A stretch of 16,627 nt of DNA from Candidatus Omnitrophota bacterium (GCA_029931885.1 JAOZRJ010000008.1:1-16627), one strand, 5' to 3'. Shown: positions 1 through 7,471, numbered from the stretch's first letter. The notes: generated by a model not told the origin, from the letters alone. A program made the numbers and translations.

Positions 1-413
1 GCGATAACCCAATCTTTTATATCCACCGGCTCATCAAATGAAGCCTGAATCTTATACATTCCTGTGTTAAGTGAAATTTTATCAGCAATATCTGAAACAA
101 CTCCTTTAAACTTCTTCTTTTCTGTATCAAAGAATACTTCTTGTCCTTTTTTTAGCTGACTTCGTAAGTCCTCAGAAACGTATCCTTCTAGAGTCTTATC
201 AAAAACTTTTATCATTGTTATTTTAATGTTGACTGGAACATTTTCTTTTTTAATTTCATATAAGACAACTGGCTTACCTTTTTCCTCCCATTCAGACATA
301 GAACTTAAAACCTTTTGATTTCTTTCGTTAAGCACAACATGTTGCTTCCAGATGATTAAAACAAAAAACACGAAAAAAAGAATAAAATATACCCAATTTA
401 TTTTCTTATTCAT
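1..413 (-). CDS. Periplasmic adaptor (membrane-fusion)-like protein, N-terminal part only
   Basis: The first 137 residues are visible; the gene runs off the left edge. It begins with a short basic stretch and one hydrophobic segment at about residues 7-22, as expected for an inner-membrane anchor with the rest in the periplasm. From about residue 52 comes a beta-rich stretch (VPVNIK, then LKKGQEVFF, then FKGVVSDI) that resembles the beta-barrel part of HlyD/AcrA-type adaptors. I see no lipoyl or long coiled-coil hairpin between the anchor and this part, so it may be a reduced or rearranged adaptor. Its ATG lies inside the end of the TolC-like gene (8 bp overlap, 406-413), so the two are co-translated and probably form one export complex. 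The family call rests on weak similarity plus context; a generic membrane-anchored periplasmic protein remains possible. Confidence 0.6.
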   Translation of the reverse strand, partial: MNKKINWVYFILFFVFFVLIIWKQHVVLNERNQKVLSSMSEWEEKGKPVVLYEIKKENVPVNIKITMIKVFDKTLEGYVSEDLRSQLKKGQEVFFDTEKKKFKGVVSDIADKISLNTGMYKIQASFDEPVDIKDWVI

Positions 414-1731
414 TTTTACTTTCTATTAAGGTAAGTCTTTCTATCTTAGCCAATATAATACTTAAATTAAACAAAGTTGTCTCTTTGTTCATTTTTGCAT
501 TTGTAAGCTGTAGCTCTGCATCATTTAAATCTGTAATAGATACTTGCCCAGAAGAAAAAAGCTCCTGGCTATATTCAAAAGATTCTTTAGCCCAACGCAC
601 AGCTTCTTCATTCGCTTTTAAAGTTTTCTTATATTCTTCGTATTCATTAATAGATTTATCCAATAACAACAAATAATCTTTACAGCCTTTACTGAAGTTA
701 AGCTCTGCATCATTCTTATCAATTCTAGCCTGAGAAAGTGCTTCTCTGGTTAAACCTCCAAGCCAGATAGGAATGCTTATTTTAAAACCAGCTACACCAT
801 AATCATCTAGATTGTCTCCTCCAACATAATAGTCATTGCCTGTTCCCTTATGATTCCAAGTAGCAAAAGTAGAAACTTCCGGCAAAGTCTCAGCCCTTTT
901 TGATTTAACAAGAAATGTCTTTTCTTTAATTTCTTCAGCTAATGCCTTTATTGCAGGCTGATTATTATATAAAGAAAATGCAAGATATTCTCTATCAAAA
1001 CTAGGATATTCTTCAGTAAATCCTTCTATCAGTTCAACCGTGCTGCCTTTTTCTGCATCTACGATAACTTTTAGGCTTTCCAAAGCCGAGACAAAATCAG
1101 CTCGGGCATTACTAACTACAGGGATTCTAGAAGCAATATCGGATGAAGTTTTAATATTATCATACTTAGAAGCTCGCCCTTTAGAAGTCCTACCTGTTAA
1201 TATTTTCTTGTTTTCTTTTGCATTCTCATAAGATTCCTGCGCTACCTCAAGAATTCTTTTAGCTAAATAAGTATTATAATAAGCAAGCTTTGCATTATAA
1301 ATTATTTCCTGAGAAGTTTCTTCTTTGCTAAAACGGCTGGCTTCAACTGCTTTTTTAGCAGCTTTTATAGCGTTAGAAATCTTACCGAAAGTAAAAAGCG
1401 TCTGCGAAATTGATGCCCCAGCATTAATATAATAATCTTTTGTAGTTGTTGCTACTGCCTGCGGATATTTAAAATTATTTGACCACTCAACATCCCCAGT
1501 AATCTGAGGAAGAGCAAAAGATTGTTCTTCTTTCTGTTTTGATGTCGCCCTTAAAATCTCGTTCCCACTTATTTTAAAATCCTCGCTGGATTTCAAAGCC
1601 ATATCTATTGCTCTATTTATGTTTAATTTTAACTTCTTATCTATTTTTTCTTGAGCAAGAACTGAAGTAATCAAACAAACGAAAAAAATAAGAATAAAAA
1701 CTGATAAACTTTGTATTTTATTTACCTTCAT
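406..1731 (-). CDS. TolC-like outer membrane efflux protein
   Basis: This 441-residue protein has a clear signal peptide (hydrophobic core at about residues 8-25, likely cleavage after SVLA). The mature part is mostly long amphipathic helices, with a beta-strand-like stretch near YYINAGASISQTLFTFGKIS and a second related half later (DDYGVAGFKISIPIWLGG). This internal duplication of strand pairs and helical hairpins is the hallmark of outer-membrane efflux proteins (OEP/TolC), which trimerise into a channel through outer membrane and periplasm. The length is normal for the family. The ATG is preceded by AAGGTG five bases upstream. It lies 16 bp after the ATP-grasp gene and overlaps the adaptor-like gene, so it belongs to an export operon. 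The substrate cannot be read from the sequence; the two enzymes upstream are the only hint. Confidence 0.9.
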   Translation of the reverse strand: MKVNKIQSLSVFILIFFVCLITSVLAQEKIDKKLKLNINRAIDMALKSSEDFKISGNEILRATSKQKEEQSFALPQITGDVEWSNNFKYPQAVATTTKDYYINAGASISQTLFTFGKISNAIKAAKKAVEASRFSKEETSQEIIYNAKLAYYNTYLAKRILEVAQESYENAKENKKILTGRTSKGRASKYDNIKTSSDIASRIPVVSNARADFVSALESLKVIVDAEKGSTVELIEGFTEEYPSFDREYLAFSLYNNQPAIKALAEEIKEKTFLVKSKRAETLPEVSTFATWNHKGTGNDYYVGGDNLDDYGVAGFKISIPIWLGGLTREALSQARIDKNDAELNFSKGCKDYLLLLDKSINEYEEYKKTLKANEEAVRWAKESFEYSQELFSSGQVSITDLNDAELQLTNAKMNKETTLFNLSIILAKIERLTLIESKNE

Positions 1732-1747
1732 ATAAACACCTTGTTAT

Positions 1748-2779
1748 CTATAGCCGACGTATAATGTCCCGAGCTAAATTGTATGTTCTTCTTTTTGGGA
1801 ATCCGGGAAACATATTTACATCAATTACATAAGCATTCTTTAAATCTTTATCTAAAATTACATCAATTCCGGCAAAATTCAAGTCGAGGACACGCATCGT
1901 TTTTCGTACTTGTTTCGTGATTTTTTCAACTATTTGATAAGGTAGCTTTTTTAAAATAGCTGGGCTACCCTTCCCGCCTTGAGAAATATTTGTCGTGACT
2001 GAATGTATGCTATTTTTTCTAGGATAAATGTAAAGAACTTTATCAAAACAAGCATAAACCCTAAGATCTATCTTATTATCCCCAATATTGCATGGAGATA
2101 TGGCTTCTTCCATTATAAAATCGCCATGAATAAGACTCCTTAAAAACTTTACATCCCCGGTAATATCCTTAAATTTCCAACCATAATCAGAGCAACGTTG
2201 AATAATTTTCCCATTCTTAACTTTAAAATTTGTCTGCCATCTATCATTCTCTAAATACGTTATCCCTTTGCCCATAGAGCCGCATCGTGGCTTAATATAT
2301 ATCTTTTTACCCTTCAAAAGCAAATTCATAATACTTTTAGTACTTTTCACTTTAATTTCTGGCGGCACTCTTACTCCTGCTTTTGAAAGCTTCCTCATGA
2401 CTGTAACTTTATCTCTATAGGCAGAAGTCAATTTCGGATCATTTACAAATTCTATTTCCTTGTCTGAAAGCAACTCCTTTACTCTACGTGAAACATCATT
2501 GCAAAACTTTGCAAATTTCTTTAAAAACAAAAGATTTCCATATAGCCCTTTATATTTCTTGCATTCAATATATTTATCCCAGTATTCAAAAGGAAAAAAA
2601 GTCACTACAGTAACTTTTTTACTAGATATATCCAAATGACACCTCTTAAAAATCGTTTTATAATCTATCGCAACATAATCAAACCCTTGTTTTCGAATAA
2701 ACCTTTTCTCTTTATCAAATTTCTTAAAAGAGTCAAAGTCAGCTAAATCACCTATAGCTAATATTGTTATTTTTCTCAT
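1748..2779 (-). CDS. ATP-grasp ligase-like protein (YheC/RimK/tubulin-tyrosine-ligase style)
   Basis: This 343-residue protein has the ATP-grasp fold pattern. The N-terminal third (1-115) is Rossmann-like with no clear signature. The ATP-binding part carries YIKPRCGSMGKG at about 161-172, the phosphate-loop lysine and glycine-rich strand. DLRVY follows at about 238, and the Mg-binding end reads IDVNMFPGFP at about 319-328. ATP-grasp enzymes usually join a carboxylate to an amine through an acyl phosphate, for example adding amino acids to a peptide or acid. Which substrates are used here is not visible. It starts 10 bp after the stop of the lysine-ketoglutarate-reductase-like gene, with no convincing Shine-Dalgarno, suggesting translational coupling. 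No signal peptide or membrane segment is seen, so it should act in the cytoplasm. Its neighbours suggest it works with an amino-acid dehydrogenase and an efflux pair. Confidence 0.8.
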   Translation of the reverse strand: MRKITILAIGDLADFDSFKKFDKEKRFIRKQGFDYVAIDYKTIFKRCHLDISSKKVTVVTFFPFEYWDKYIECKKYKGLYGNLLFLKKFAKFCNDVSRRVKELLSDKEIEFVNDPKLTSAYRDKVTVMRKLSKAGVRVPPEIKVKSTKSIMNLLLKGKKIYIKPRCGSMGKGITYLENDRWQTNFKVKNGKIIQRCSDYGWKFKDITGDVKFLRSLIHGDFIMEEAISPCNIGDNKIDLRVYACFDKVLYIYPRKNSIHSVTTNISQGGKGSPAILKKLPYQIVEKITKQVRKTMRVLDLNFAGIDVILDKDLKNAYVIDVNMFPGFPKRRTYNLARDIIRRL

Positions 2780-2789
2780 ATTTAATTAT

Positions 2790-4106
2790 TTATTGCAGAT
2801 ACTGTCTTAAATACTGATAATTTTCAGTAAGCTCCCCAGCTTGCGTCACAACAGCCCCTCTCAATTCTCCCGGGATAGCAATATGATCTGTTATATTCAC
2901 CACTCCATGAGCAGCTATCTGATATACATATTCGCGAATAAGCTTACTAAAATTTTCAGAAGAATCTGCCGGCAATTCCGTAGGCAAATTATCAATAGCA
3001 AGTATCGTTATGCCCTTATCTTTATAACCCTCTTTGTATGTATCCGTCAAAGGATCATAGGTATATACCGGTTTCTTTTGAGTAGTGGTTTTATAAGTCA
3101 GTTCTACAGAACCGCCGATATCACAGGAAATATCAGATATGAATTTTAAACGTGAATCTTTTTTAGGAAACATCTTTCTAATCATTTTTTTCGTCACCAA
3201 TCTTGGATAATGATGATCCCAATAGCTTGCATTTAAAAGCATATTTAACTTTGGAAGATGCTTACTCATATTGGACTCAAAACTTTCAGGACTTTTAAGA
3301 TATTCTTCAAAATAAAATTTCTTTTTATTCTTTGCTCGTAATTTTTCTTCTCTGTAAAAAACGATAGTATATATTTTCTTATTATCGTGACTTTTCCGCT
3401 TTATAAAACTTTTCATATCCTGAGGGTGCACTTCCTCTGAATCCCAAAATCCCAACATCTCTTGTATGCCGCTACTAACATTTCCTCTCCCAATTACTCC
3501 TATGACAAAGGGTGTAAGTTTTTTACTTAACCCTTTTTGCCGTATCAATTCCCCAACTTTAATCATATCTTTTTTTAAATGATCTATCGATCTATATTTC
3601 CAGCTAGGTTTTAGCGCAAGAAAAGGAGTGTCAATTCCCAGATGCTTCATCTTCTTTCCATAATAGCTAAGACTATCAACAAAACCGCATATTCCTGCAT
3701 ATCTTCCAAAAAAAACCAATCTTTTTCCTCTTGAATCCCTTATCTTCTCATGATCTACTAAAGTAACCCTTTTTTCTATCATCTCTTTAAGCAAAGAAAT
3801 ATTATCTTTCTGCCCTTTGACAGTATGAGAAAATATCATATAAATCTTATCACTAATAACATTTGATGGAGCAGGGGCCTTTACGCCTACAAGAAAAGAA
3901 GCCTTTTGTACACGCCTTACTATTCTTGCCCCAGCCTTAGAATACTCTTTATCTCTAAAAACACGAATCGGGCTGGATTCAACCTCAACCTCAATCCCCA
4001 TGTCTATAAGCCATCTGACATCTACTGGAGTAATTGGGGATCTTTTTTCTCTTTTATTCTCTTCTTTAAGAATCCCTACAATTAATTTCTTTCTTTCAAT
4101 TCTCAT
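2790..4106 (-). CDS. Stand-alone lysine-ketoglutarate reductase (LKR)-like protein of the alanine dehydrogenase/saccharopine dehydrogenase family
   Basis: The 438 residues match the N-terminal (LKR) half of the bifunctional eukaryotic enzyme AASS/LKR-SDH along their whole length. IVGILKEENKREKRSPITP near the start is the AlaDH/PNT N-terminal pattern. IFSHTVKGQ at 91-99 and LVDHEKIRDSRGKR at 116-129 parallel the AASS segments around its SHTIKAQ motif. VIGRGNVSSG at 204-213 is the nucleotide-binding turn. ISDISCDIGGSVELT and DNLPTELP (372-379) follow, then the end motif GAVVTQAGELTENYQYL. The saccharopine dehydrogenase half is absent. The known family reaction joins lysine and 2-oxoglutarate to saccharopine with NADPH, but a different amino/keto acid pair is possible here. 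The ATG has TGAGGT five bases upstream. It is first in a run with an ATP-grasp enzyme and an efflux pair. The family call is firm; the substrate is inferred. Confidence 0.82.
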   Translation of the reverse strand: MRIERKKLIVGILKEENKREKRSPITPVDVRWLIDMGIEVEVESSPIRVFRDKEYSKAGARIVRRVQKASFLVGVKAPAPSNVISDKIYMIFSHTVKGQKDNISLLKEMIEKRVTLVDHEKIRDSRGKRLVFFGRYAGICGFVDSLSYYGKKMKHLGIDTPFLALKPSWKYRSIDHLKKDMIKVGELIRQKGLSKKLTPFVIGVIGRGNVSSGIQEMLGFWDSEEVHPQDMKSFIKRKSHDNKKIYTIVFYREEKLRAKNKKKFYFEEYLKSPESFESNMSKHLPKLNMLLNASYWDHHYPRLVTKKMIRKMFPKKDSRLKFISDISCDIGGSVELTYKTTTQKKPVYTYDPLTDTYKEGYKDKGITILAIDNLPTELPADSSENFSKLIREYVYQIAAHGVVNITDHIAIPGELRGAVVTQAGELTENYQYLRQYLQ

Positions 4107-4181
4107 AGTAACCTCAATTATGTTCTATAAAATCCTAAAAAATATGATTAAAAAACGTATTTCTCAAAATTGCTGTCACCT

Positions 4182-4210
4182 ATTCTATCTCAAGCAAGGC
4201 AATTTCGCAA
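4182..4210 (-). promoter_or_regulatory. Candidate sigma-70 promoter for the LKR-like/ATP-grasp/TolC run
   Basis: On the minus strand TTGCGA (4205-4210) and TAGAAT (4182-4187) are separated by 17 bases. The -10 box matches the consensus at five of six positions and the -35 box at four of six. The predicted start of transcription would be about 70 bases before the ATG at 4106. In such AT-rich DNA chance matches are common, so this is a moderate call. Confidence 0.4.
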
Positions 4211-4273
4211 CTAATTCAAATCCTGCCCCATTTATACCAAAATGAGCATTAATTTGCGCAAACTATTGATATT

Positions 4274-4309
4274 AAAAGAAATGGCGCATGACAAAATTGT
4301 CATACGCCA
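4274..4309 (-). terminator. Rho-independent terminator downstream of the lysine-rich microprotein
   Basis: TGGCGCATGACAA (4282-4294) pairs with TTGTCATACGCCA (4297-4309) with a single mismatch and a two-base centre; the inner pairs would open to make a loop. Read on the minus strand the hairpin is followed by TTTCTTTT, so it terminates minus-strand transcription. It lies about 100 bases after the stop of the microprotein gene, the nearest upstream minus-strand gene, and just before the promoter of the LKR-like run. Confidence 0.7.
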
Positions 4310-4412
4310 AATAAACAACTGTGTAGCTTATATTTCACGCAAAATACAAACAAAACATTAATAAATATAAATCATTTATAAAGATTTATTCAACTATTAA
4401 AATACTCTTCTA

Positions 4413-4466
4413 TTATTTCTTTGGTTTCTTTTTTTCTTTCTTTTGTTTATTCTTGCCTTTTGCCAT
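4413..4466 (-). CDS. 17-residue lysine-rich microprotein
   Basis: The peptide is MAKGKNKQKKEKKKPKK: ten of its 17 residues are lysine, with one proline and no hydrophobic core. It is short enough to be missed by most gene callers. Evidence that it is real: a consensus AAGGAGG at 4472-4478 with a five-base spacer to the ATG, an isolated position with no overlapping gene on either strand, and a terminator hairpin on the same strand at 4274-4309. The start MAKGxxxxxKEKKKPK recalls a family of very short basic hypothetical proteins in proteobacteria (MAKGQ...KEKKKPK), recalled from memory and not checked. Such charge would favour contact with RNA, ribosomes or DNA, but no function is known to me. 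An upstream leader of about 150 bases separates it from any promoter-like sequence. Confidence 0.6.
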   Translation of the reverse strand: MAKGKNKQKKEKKKPKK

Positions 4467-4761
4467 TTTTTCCTCCTTAAGTAAGCCCTGATTTTAAAAA
4501 TATAAATGAACGTAACTCTGTTAGATAAATTTGCCCTAATAGCCCGCCTTCGATAAAAAAAGTGATAAGCGAAGCAAAGCTTTCATTAAAATATATTTTA
4601 TTTTAACACGACTTTGAAAAAACTCTAAGGGTTATTGTAATTTAACAAAAGGTCGATTGTGCCAATGACCACAAGTTAAGAGCATAACGCTTATCCTTTA
4701 ATGCTTTGGTGGAGGGCTCTGCCCAGAAAAAATACTGTTCATGCGTTCACCTGTTCTTATC

Positions 4762-4795
4762 TTGACGTCTTACACCTGGTATGTTAATTTAACAT
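4762..4795 (+). promoter_or_regulatory. Weak promoter with an overlapping palindrome (possible operator) upstream of the ABC transporter
   Basis: TTGACG (4762-4767) is a five-of-six match to the -35 box. With a 17-base spacer the -10 position is TAATTT (4785-4790), a poor match. The perfect palindrome ATGTTAA-T-TTAACAT (4781-4795) lies over this -10 position, which is where a repressor would bind. The layout suggests a regulated promoter, but the core promoter is weak and the assignment is tentative. Confidence 0.3.
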
Positions 4796-4810
4796 TACAA
4801 ATTTCAATCA

Positions 4811-4834
4811 TAGAAAAGAATAAACTCTTTTCTA
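4811..4834 (+). repeat. Perfect inverted repeat in the ABC transporter leader
   Basis: TAGAAAAGA (4811-4819) and TCTTTTCTA (4826-4834) are perfect inverted repeats of nine bases around a six-base centre. No T-run follows, so it is not a typical terminator. It could be a leader hairpin or a dyad operator. A similar but tighter dyad, GAAAAGA-A-TCTTTTC (6509-6523), lies just past the far end of the ABC operon. Confidence 0.45.
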
Positions 4835-4899
4835 ATAATTTTCTTTATTAAATAAACAACTTTCAAAAGAAATTTATTCTTAAATATATTAATATAAAT

Positions 4900-5685
4900 A
4901 TGGCTTCAGAAATCTTAGAGATTCAAGATCTTACAAAGAAATTCTCCCCCTCTTGTTCCCTTAAAAGAGTTTTTTCCACACTTTTCTATCCACTTACACC
5001 CGTGGTTGTTCTTGATCAAATCAGTGTTTCGCTTCAAAAAGGTAAGATTCTAGGAATATTGGGTCCAAACGGCGCCGGGAAGACAACGCTTCTTAAAATT
5101 ATTGCAACGCTTATACTTCCAGATAATGGCTCTGTTAAAGTCGCAAATTATCATACAGAAAAAGATGATAAGAAGATTAGAGCTCTTGTTGGCCTTGTTT
5201 ACGGGGATGAACGTAATTTTTATTGGCGACTAACTGGCCGCCAAAATTTAGAGTTCTTTGCTACACTTTACAACTTGTCTGAAAAGAAAGCAAAAGAAAG
5301 AATTAATTACCTACTTAATCTTTTTGACATTAATTACGCAGACAAGCGCTTTGACATCTATTCAACTGGCATGAAACGAAAGTTTAATCTTATACGCGCT
5401 CTTTTATCAGATCCGCAGCTTTTGCTCTTAGACGAACCAACCAAAAGCTTAGATTACCGCTCAAAAAAAGAGCTTCACTCCTTTATCCAGGATCACATTA
5501 AAGAAAAAACAACAGCTGTTTTGGCCACACATAATTTTGAAGAAGCGCAAAGCCTTTGCGATGAATTTCTCATCCTCAATAAAGGTCTAGCCTGCGCACA
5601 TGGCACGCTTGATGAGATCAAAACACAAACTAAAACTAATAATTTAGAGAACGCTTATCTAGCGTTAACACAACATAATGAATAA
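4900..5685 (+). CDS. ABC-2 type transporter, ATP-binding subunit
   Basis: This 261-residue protein is a complete ABC ATPase: Walker A GPNGAGKTT (55-63), signature STGMK (155-159, a variant of LSGGQ common in ABC-2 exporters), Walker B LLLLDEPT (174-181) and the H-loop histidine in ATHNF (H211). The segment YGDERNFYWRLTGRQNLEFF (101-120) between Walker A and the signature is typical of DrrA/NodI-like exporters. It would power export of a lipid-linked sugar, antibiotic, peptide or similar substrate through the permease encoded next; the two genes overlap by 8 bp. No Shine-Dalgarno is visible before the ATG, and the upstream bases are nearly pure A/T, so the transcript may be leaderless or the start may rely on an unstructured AT-rich region. 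It is convergent with the peptide-maturation operon and may export its product, which is inference. Confidence 0.92.
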   Translation: MASEILEIQDLTKKFSPSCSLKRVFSTLFYPLTPVVVLDQISVSLQKGKILGILGPNGAGKTTLLKIIATLILPDNGSVKVANYHTEKDDKKIRALVGLVYGDERNFYWRLTGRQNLEFFATLYNLSEKKAKERINYLLNLFDINYADKRFDIYSTGMKRKFNLIRALLSDPQLLLLDEPTKSLDYRSKKELHSFIQDHIKEKTTAVLATHNFEEAQSLCDEFLILNKGLACAHGTLDEIKTQTKTNNLENAYLALTQHNE

Positions 5686-6481
5686 AATTCTCGCCTTTAT
5701 TAAAAAAGATTTTCAGATTGAAGCAAGCTACAAACTAGCTTTCCTGTTTAATTTCTTTGCCGTTTTTTCTTCTATCTTCATCTACTATTTCATCGGAGAG
5801 CTTTTCGGACATCAAGCTGTTGATCATCTAAAAAATTTTGGCGTAAACTATTTCTCCTATGTTCTTCTAAGCATGACATTCTTTAATTATATAGGTGTTG
5901 GGTTAGGATCTTTTTCTGACCAAATCCGTCGAGAACAAATTCAAGGAACCCTTGAATCTCTACTGATGACCCCCACAAAAATTACCACCCTTCTTCTAAG
6001 TATGTCTTTGTGGAGTTTTATTTTTGCGACATTCAATGCAGCAATATACATTCTCTGCGGAATCTTTTTATTTAAAATTGATTTTTCTCAAATCAACATC
6101 TTATCCTGTTGTTTTATTCTTATACTAACAATTATCACCTTCAGCTGTTTAGGAATTCTCTCTGCTTGCTTTGTTCTAATCTTTAAACGTGGAAATCCAA
6201 TTGGGTGGGTTATCAATTCTCTGGAAGGTATTTTAGGAGGCGTATATTATCCAATCACAGTGATGCCGATATTCTTACAAACACTTGCAAAATTCATCCC
6301 TATCACTTATGCCATTCGTGCTATACAGCTTGCTGTTTATCAAGGCTACACCATCGTCCAGTTAAAACAGGAAATTCTAATCCTTTTAAGCTTTGCTATT
6401 ATTTTACTACCAATAAGCATCAAAGCATTCGCTTCTGCTCTAAAAAAAGCCCGATTACGCGGACATCTTGCACAGCATTAA
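5678..6481 (+). CDS. ABC-2 type transporter, permease subunit
   Basis: This 267-residue membrane protein has about six hydrophobic segments (near residues 20-41, 60-80, 105-130, 140-168, 180-200 and 230-250). A cytoplasmic segment QIRREQIQGTLESLLMTP between the second and third is characteristic of ABC-2 permeases, and VYYPITVMPIFLQTLAKFIP towards the C-terminus is also typical of the family. It forms the transmembrane path for the ATPase encoded upstream, whose stop codon it overlaps by 8 bp. Its stop codon overlaps that of the convergent nucleotidyltransferase gene by 3 bp, so there is no separate terminator between the two operons. The substrate cannot be deduced from the sequence. Confidence 0.9.
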   Translation: MNKILAFIKKDFQIEASYKLAFLFNFFAVFSSIFIYYFIGELFGHQAVDHLKNFGVNYFSYVLLSMTFFNYIGVGLGSFSDQIRREQIQGTLESLLMTPTKITTLLLSMSLWSFIFATFNAAIYILCGIFLFKIDFSQINILSCCFILILTIITFSCLGILSACFVLIFKRGNPIGWVINSLEGILGGVYYPITVMPIFLQTLAKFIPITYAIRAIQLAVYQGYTIVQLKQEILILLSFAIILLPISIKAFASALKKARLRGHLAQH

Positions 6482-7470
6482 TTATTTCTTAGAATTGACA
6501 ATAACACAGAAAAGAATCTTTTCAAATAGAAAAAATAAAGGGAATATTCTTTTTTCTCAAGATACATACGCTTAAGCTGAGAAATTGGTGGGAAAAAACT
6601 TAAGAACACAAAACAAATCTTTTTCGAAATAGTATCTGCCATTTCAATTAACAAAGGAAAAACCAAATTATTAGATCCTGTTTTATTTTGTGTGATTCGT
6701 GCCAAAAACTTTGTTCCAGCCTTTGAAACCTTAAACGGCTTAACATTATCGATCACGCCTACAGGAACAAGCTCCTTTGACCAGTAACAATTCAGAAGAC
6801 AAAAACTATAATATAACGCAAGTCCTACGCCCCATTTTTGCGCAGTACTAACAAGACTAGTCCAATTTATTTTTTCGCGATTACTCTCAACAACCTTTTT
6901 AATATCATAAAAAAAACTTTCTTTTTCAAAAGAATGTTTAAATGCATGTAACATTAAGAAAATAACTTCATATTCCAAACACATTTTATAAAATGACTCC
7001 AAACCGTCACCTGAAGGAATAGCTTCATTCCAAATATCCTTCATATCAATTTGATCCATTACCATTAAAAGGGGCAAGCTACTATTCAATATATGCCAAT
7101 GTAAATGAATAAAGAATGGAATTTTCCCCGACTTAGTCAGAGCCAAAGAATTGAACGAAAGGCTTCCGGGACTTTTGACATCAAAAGGATATCGCGGCTC
7201 CTGAAACCCAAGACCAACAAGCATCTCAACAGCCAAAGCAACATCTTTTTCCTTAACAAGAACATCAATATCCCCCATATAGCGATTACCAAAATCAGCA
7301 TTGGGTTCCATTAAAAACGCAATACCTTTAAGCGGCATTAATGCAACTTGCTTTTCATGAAAAATATGTGCAACTTTTAGAAACTCATCGAGAAGAAAAA
7401 CATTGCGGGCCGTTAATTGAAGACGGCGATCCTGTGAAGATAGCGTTGAATATGCAATATTAATTGACAT
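6478..7470 (-). CDS. NTP_transf_5 family putative nucleotidyltransferase
   Basis: The 330-residue protein carries the pattern of the NTP_transf_5 family (uncharacterised nucleotidyltransferases, PF14907): PLKGIAF at 46-52, then GNRYMGDIDVLV at 61-72, where the two aspartates of GDIDV are the expected metal ligands, followed by a long helical C-terminal part. Members often sit beside PqqD-like, HprK-related and S26 peptidase genes, as here. They may add a nucleotide to a protein, peptide or small molecule, but no reaction is established that I know of. It begins one base after the S26 protease stop and has no strong ribosome binding site of its own, so it is translationally coupled and last in the operon. 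The C-terminus has a hydrophobic, basic stretch rather than a clear transmembrane helix. The family call is good; function unknown. Confidence 0.78.
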   Translation of the reverse strand: MSINIAYSTLSSQDRRLQLTARNVFLLDEFLKVAHIFHEKQVALMPLKGIAFLMEPNADFGNRYMGDIDVLVKEKDVALAVEMLVGLGFQEPRYPFDVKSPGSLSFNSLALTKSGKIPFFIHLHWHILNSSLPLLMVMDQIDMKDIWNEAIPSGDGLESFYKMCLEYEVIFLMLHAFKHSFEKESFFYDIKKVVESNREKINWTSLVSTAQKWGVGLALYYSFCLLNCYWSKELVPVGVIDNVKPFKVSKAGTKFLARITQNKTGSNNLVFPLLIEMADTISKKICFVFLSFFPPISQLKRMYLEKKEYSLYFFYLKRFFSVLLSILRNN

Positions 7471-7471
7471 G

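Larger units (their letters stand above)
4479..4899. other. Intergenic region between divergent microprotein and ABC transporter genes
   Basis: About 420 bases hold no convincing full gene. A more G+C-rich block at roughly 4640-4780 stands out from the AT-rich flanks and contains the short hairpin GGGCTCTGCCC. On the minus strand it reads through some 30 codons with coding-like composition (containing FFWAEPSTKALKDKRY) before a stop, so it could be a gene remnant or an untranslated RNA, but I do not recognise it. The remaining parts are AT-rich leader DNA for the genes on either side. Candidate operator palindromes near the ABC gene are listed separately. Confidence 0.35.

Noticed and set aside
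4205..4245. Plus-strand sequence TTCAAATCCTGCCCC followed by an ACCA-like end, resembling the 3' end of a tRNA (possible integration scar)
   Set aside because: The T stem does not pair (the bases before TTCAAAT do not match CCTGC), no matching acceptor strand lies about 70 bases upstream, and the same bases hold a plausible minus-strand promoter. Too weak to call.
4000..4245. Plus-strand open frame of 81 codons across the start of the LKR-like gene
   Set aside because: It mostly lies antisense to a well-supported gene, has no ribosome binding site and shows no family features.
4540..4600. Possible terminator on the minus strand (AAGC...GCTT followed by a T-run near 4555)
   Set aside because: The stem is only four base pairs and lies in the likely leader of the microprotein gene; not stable enough to support a call.
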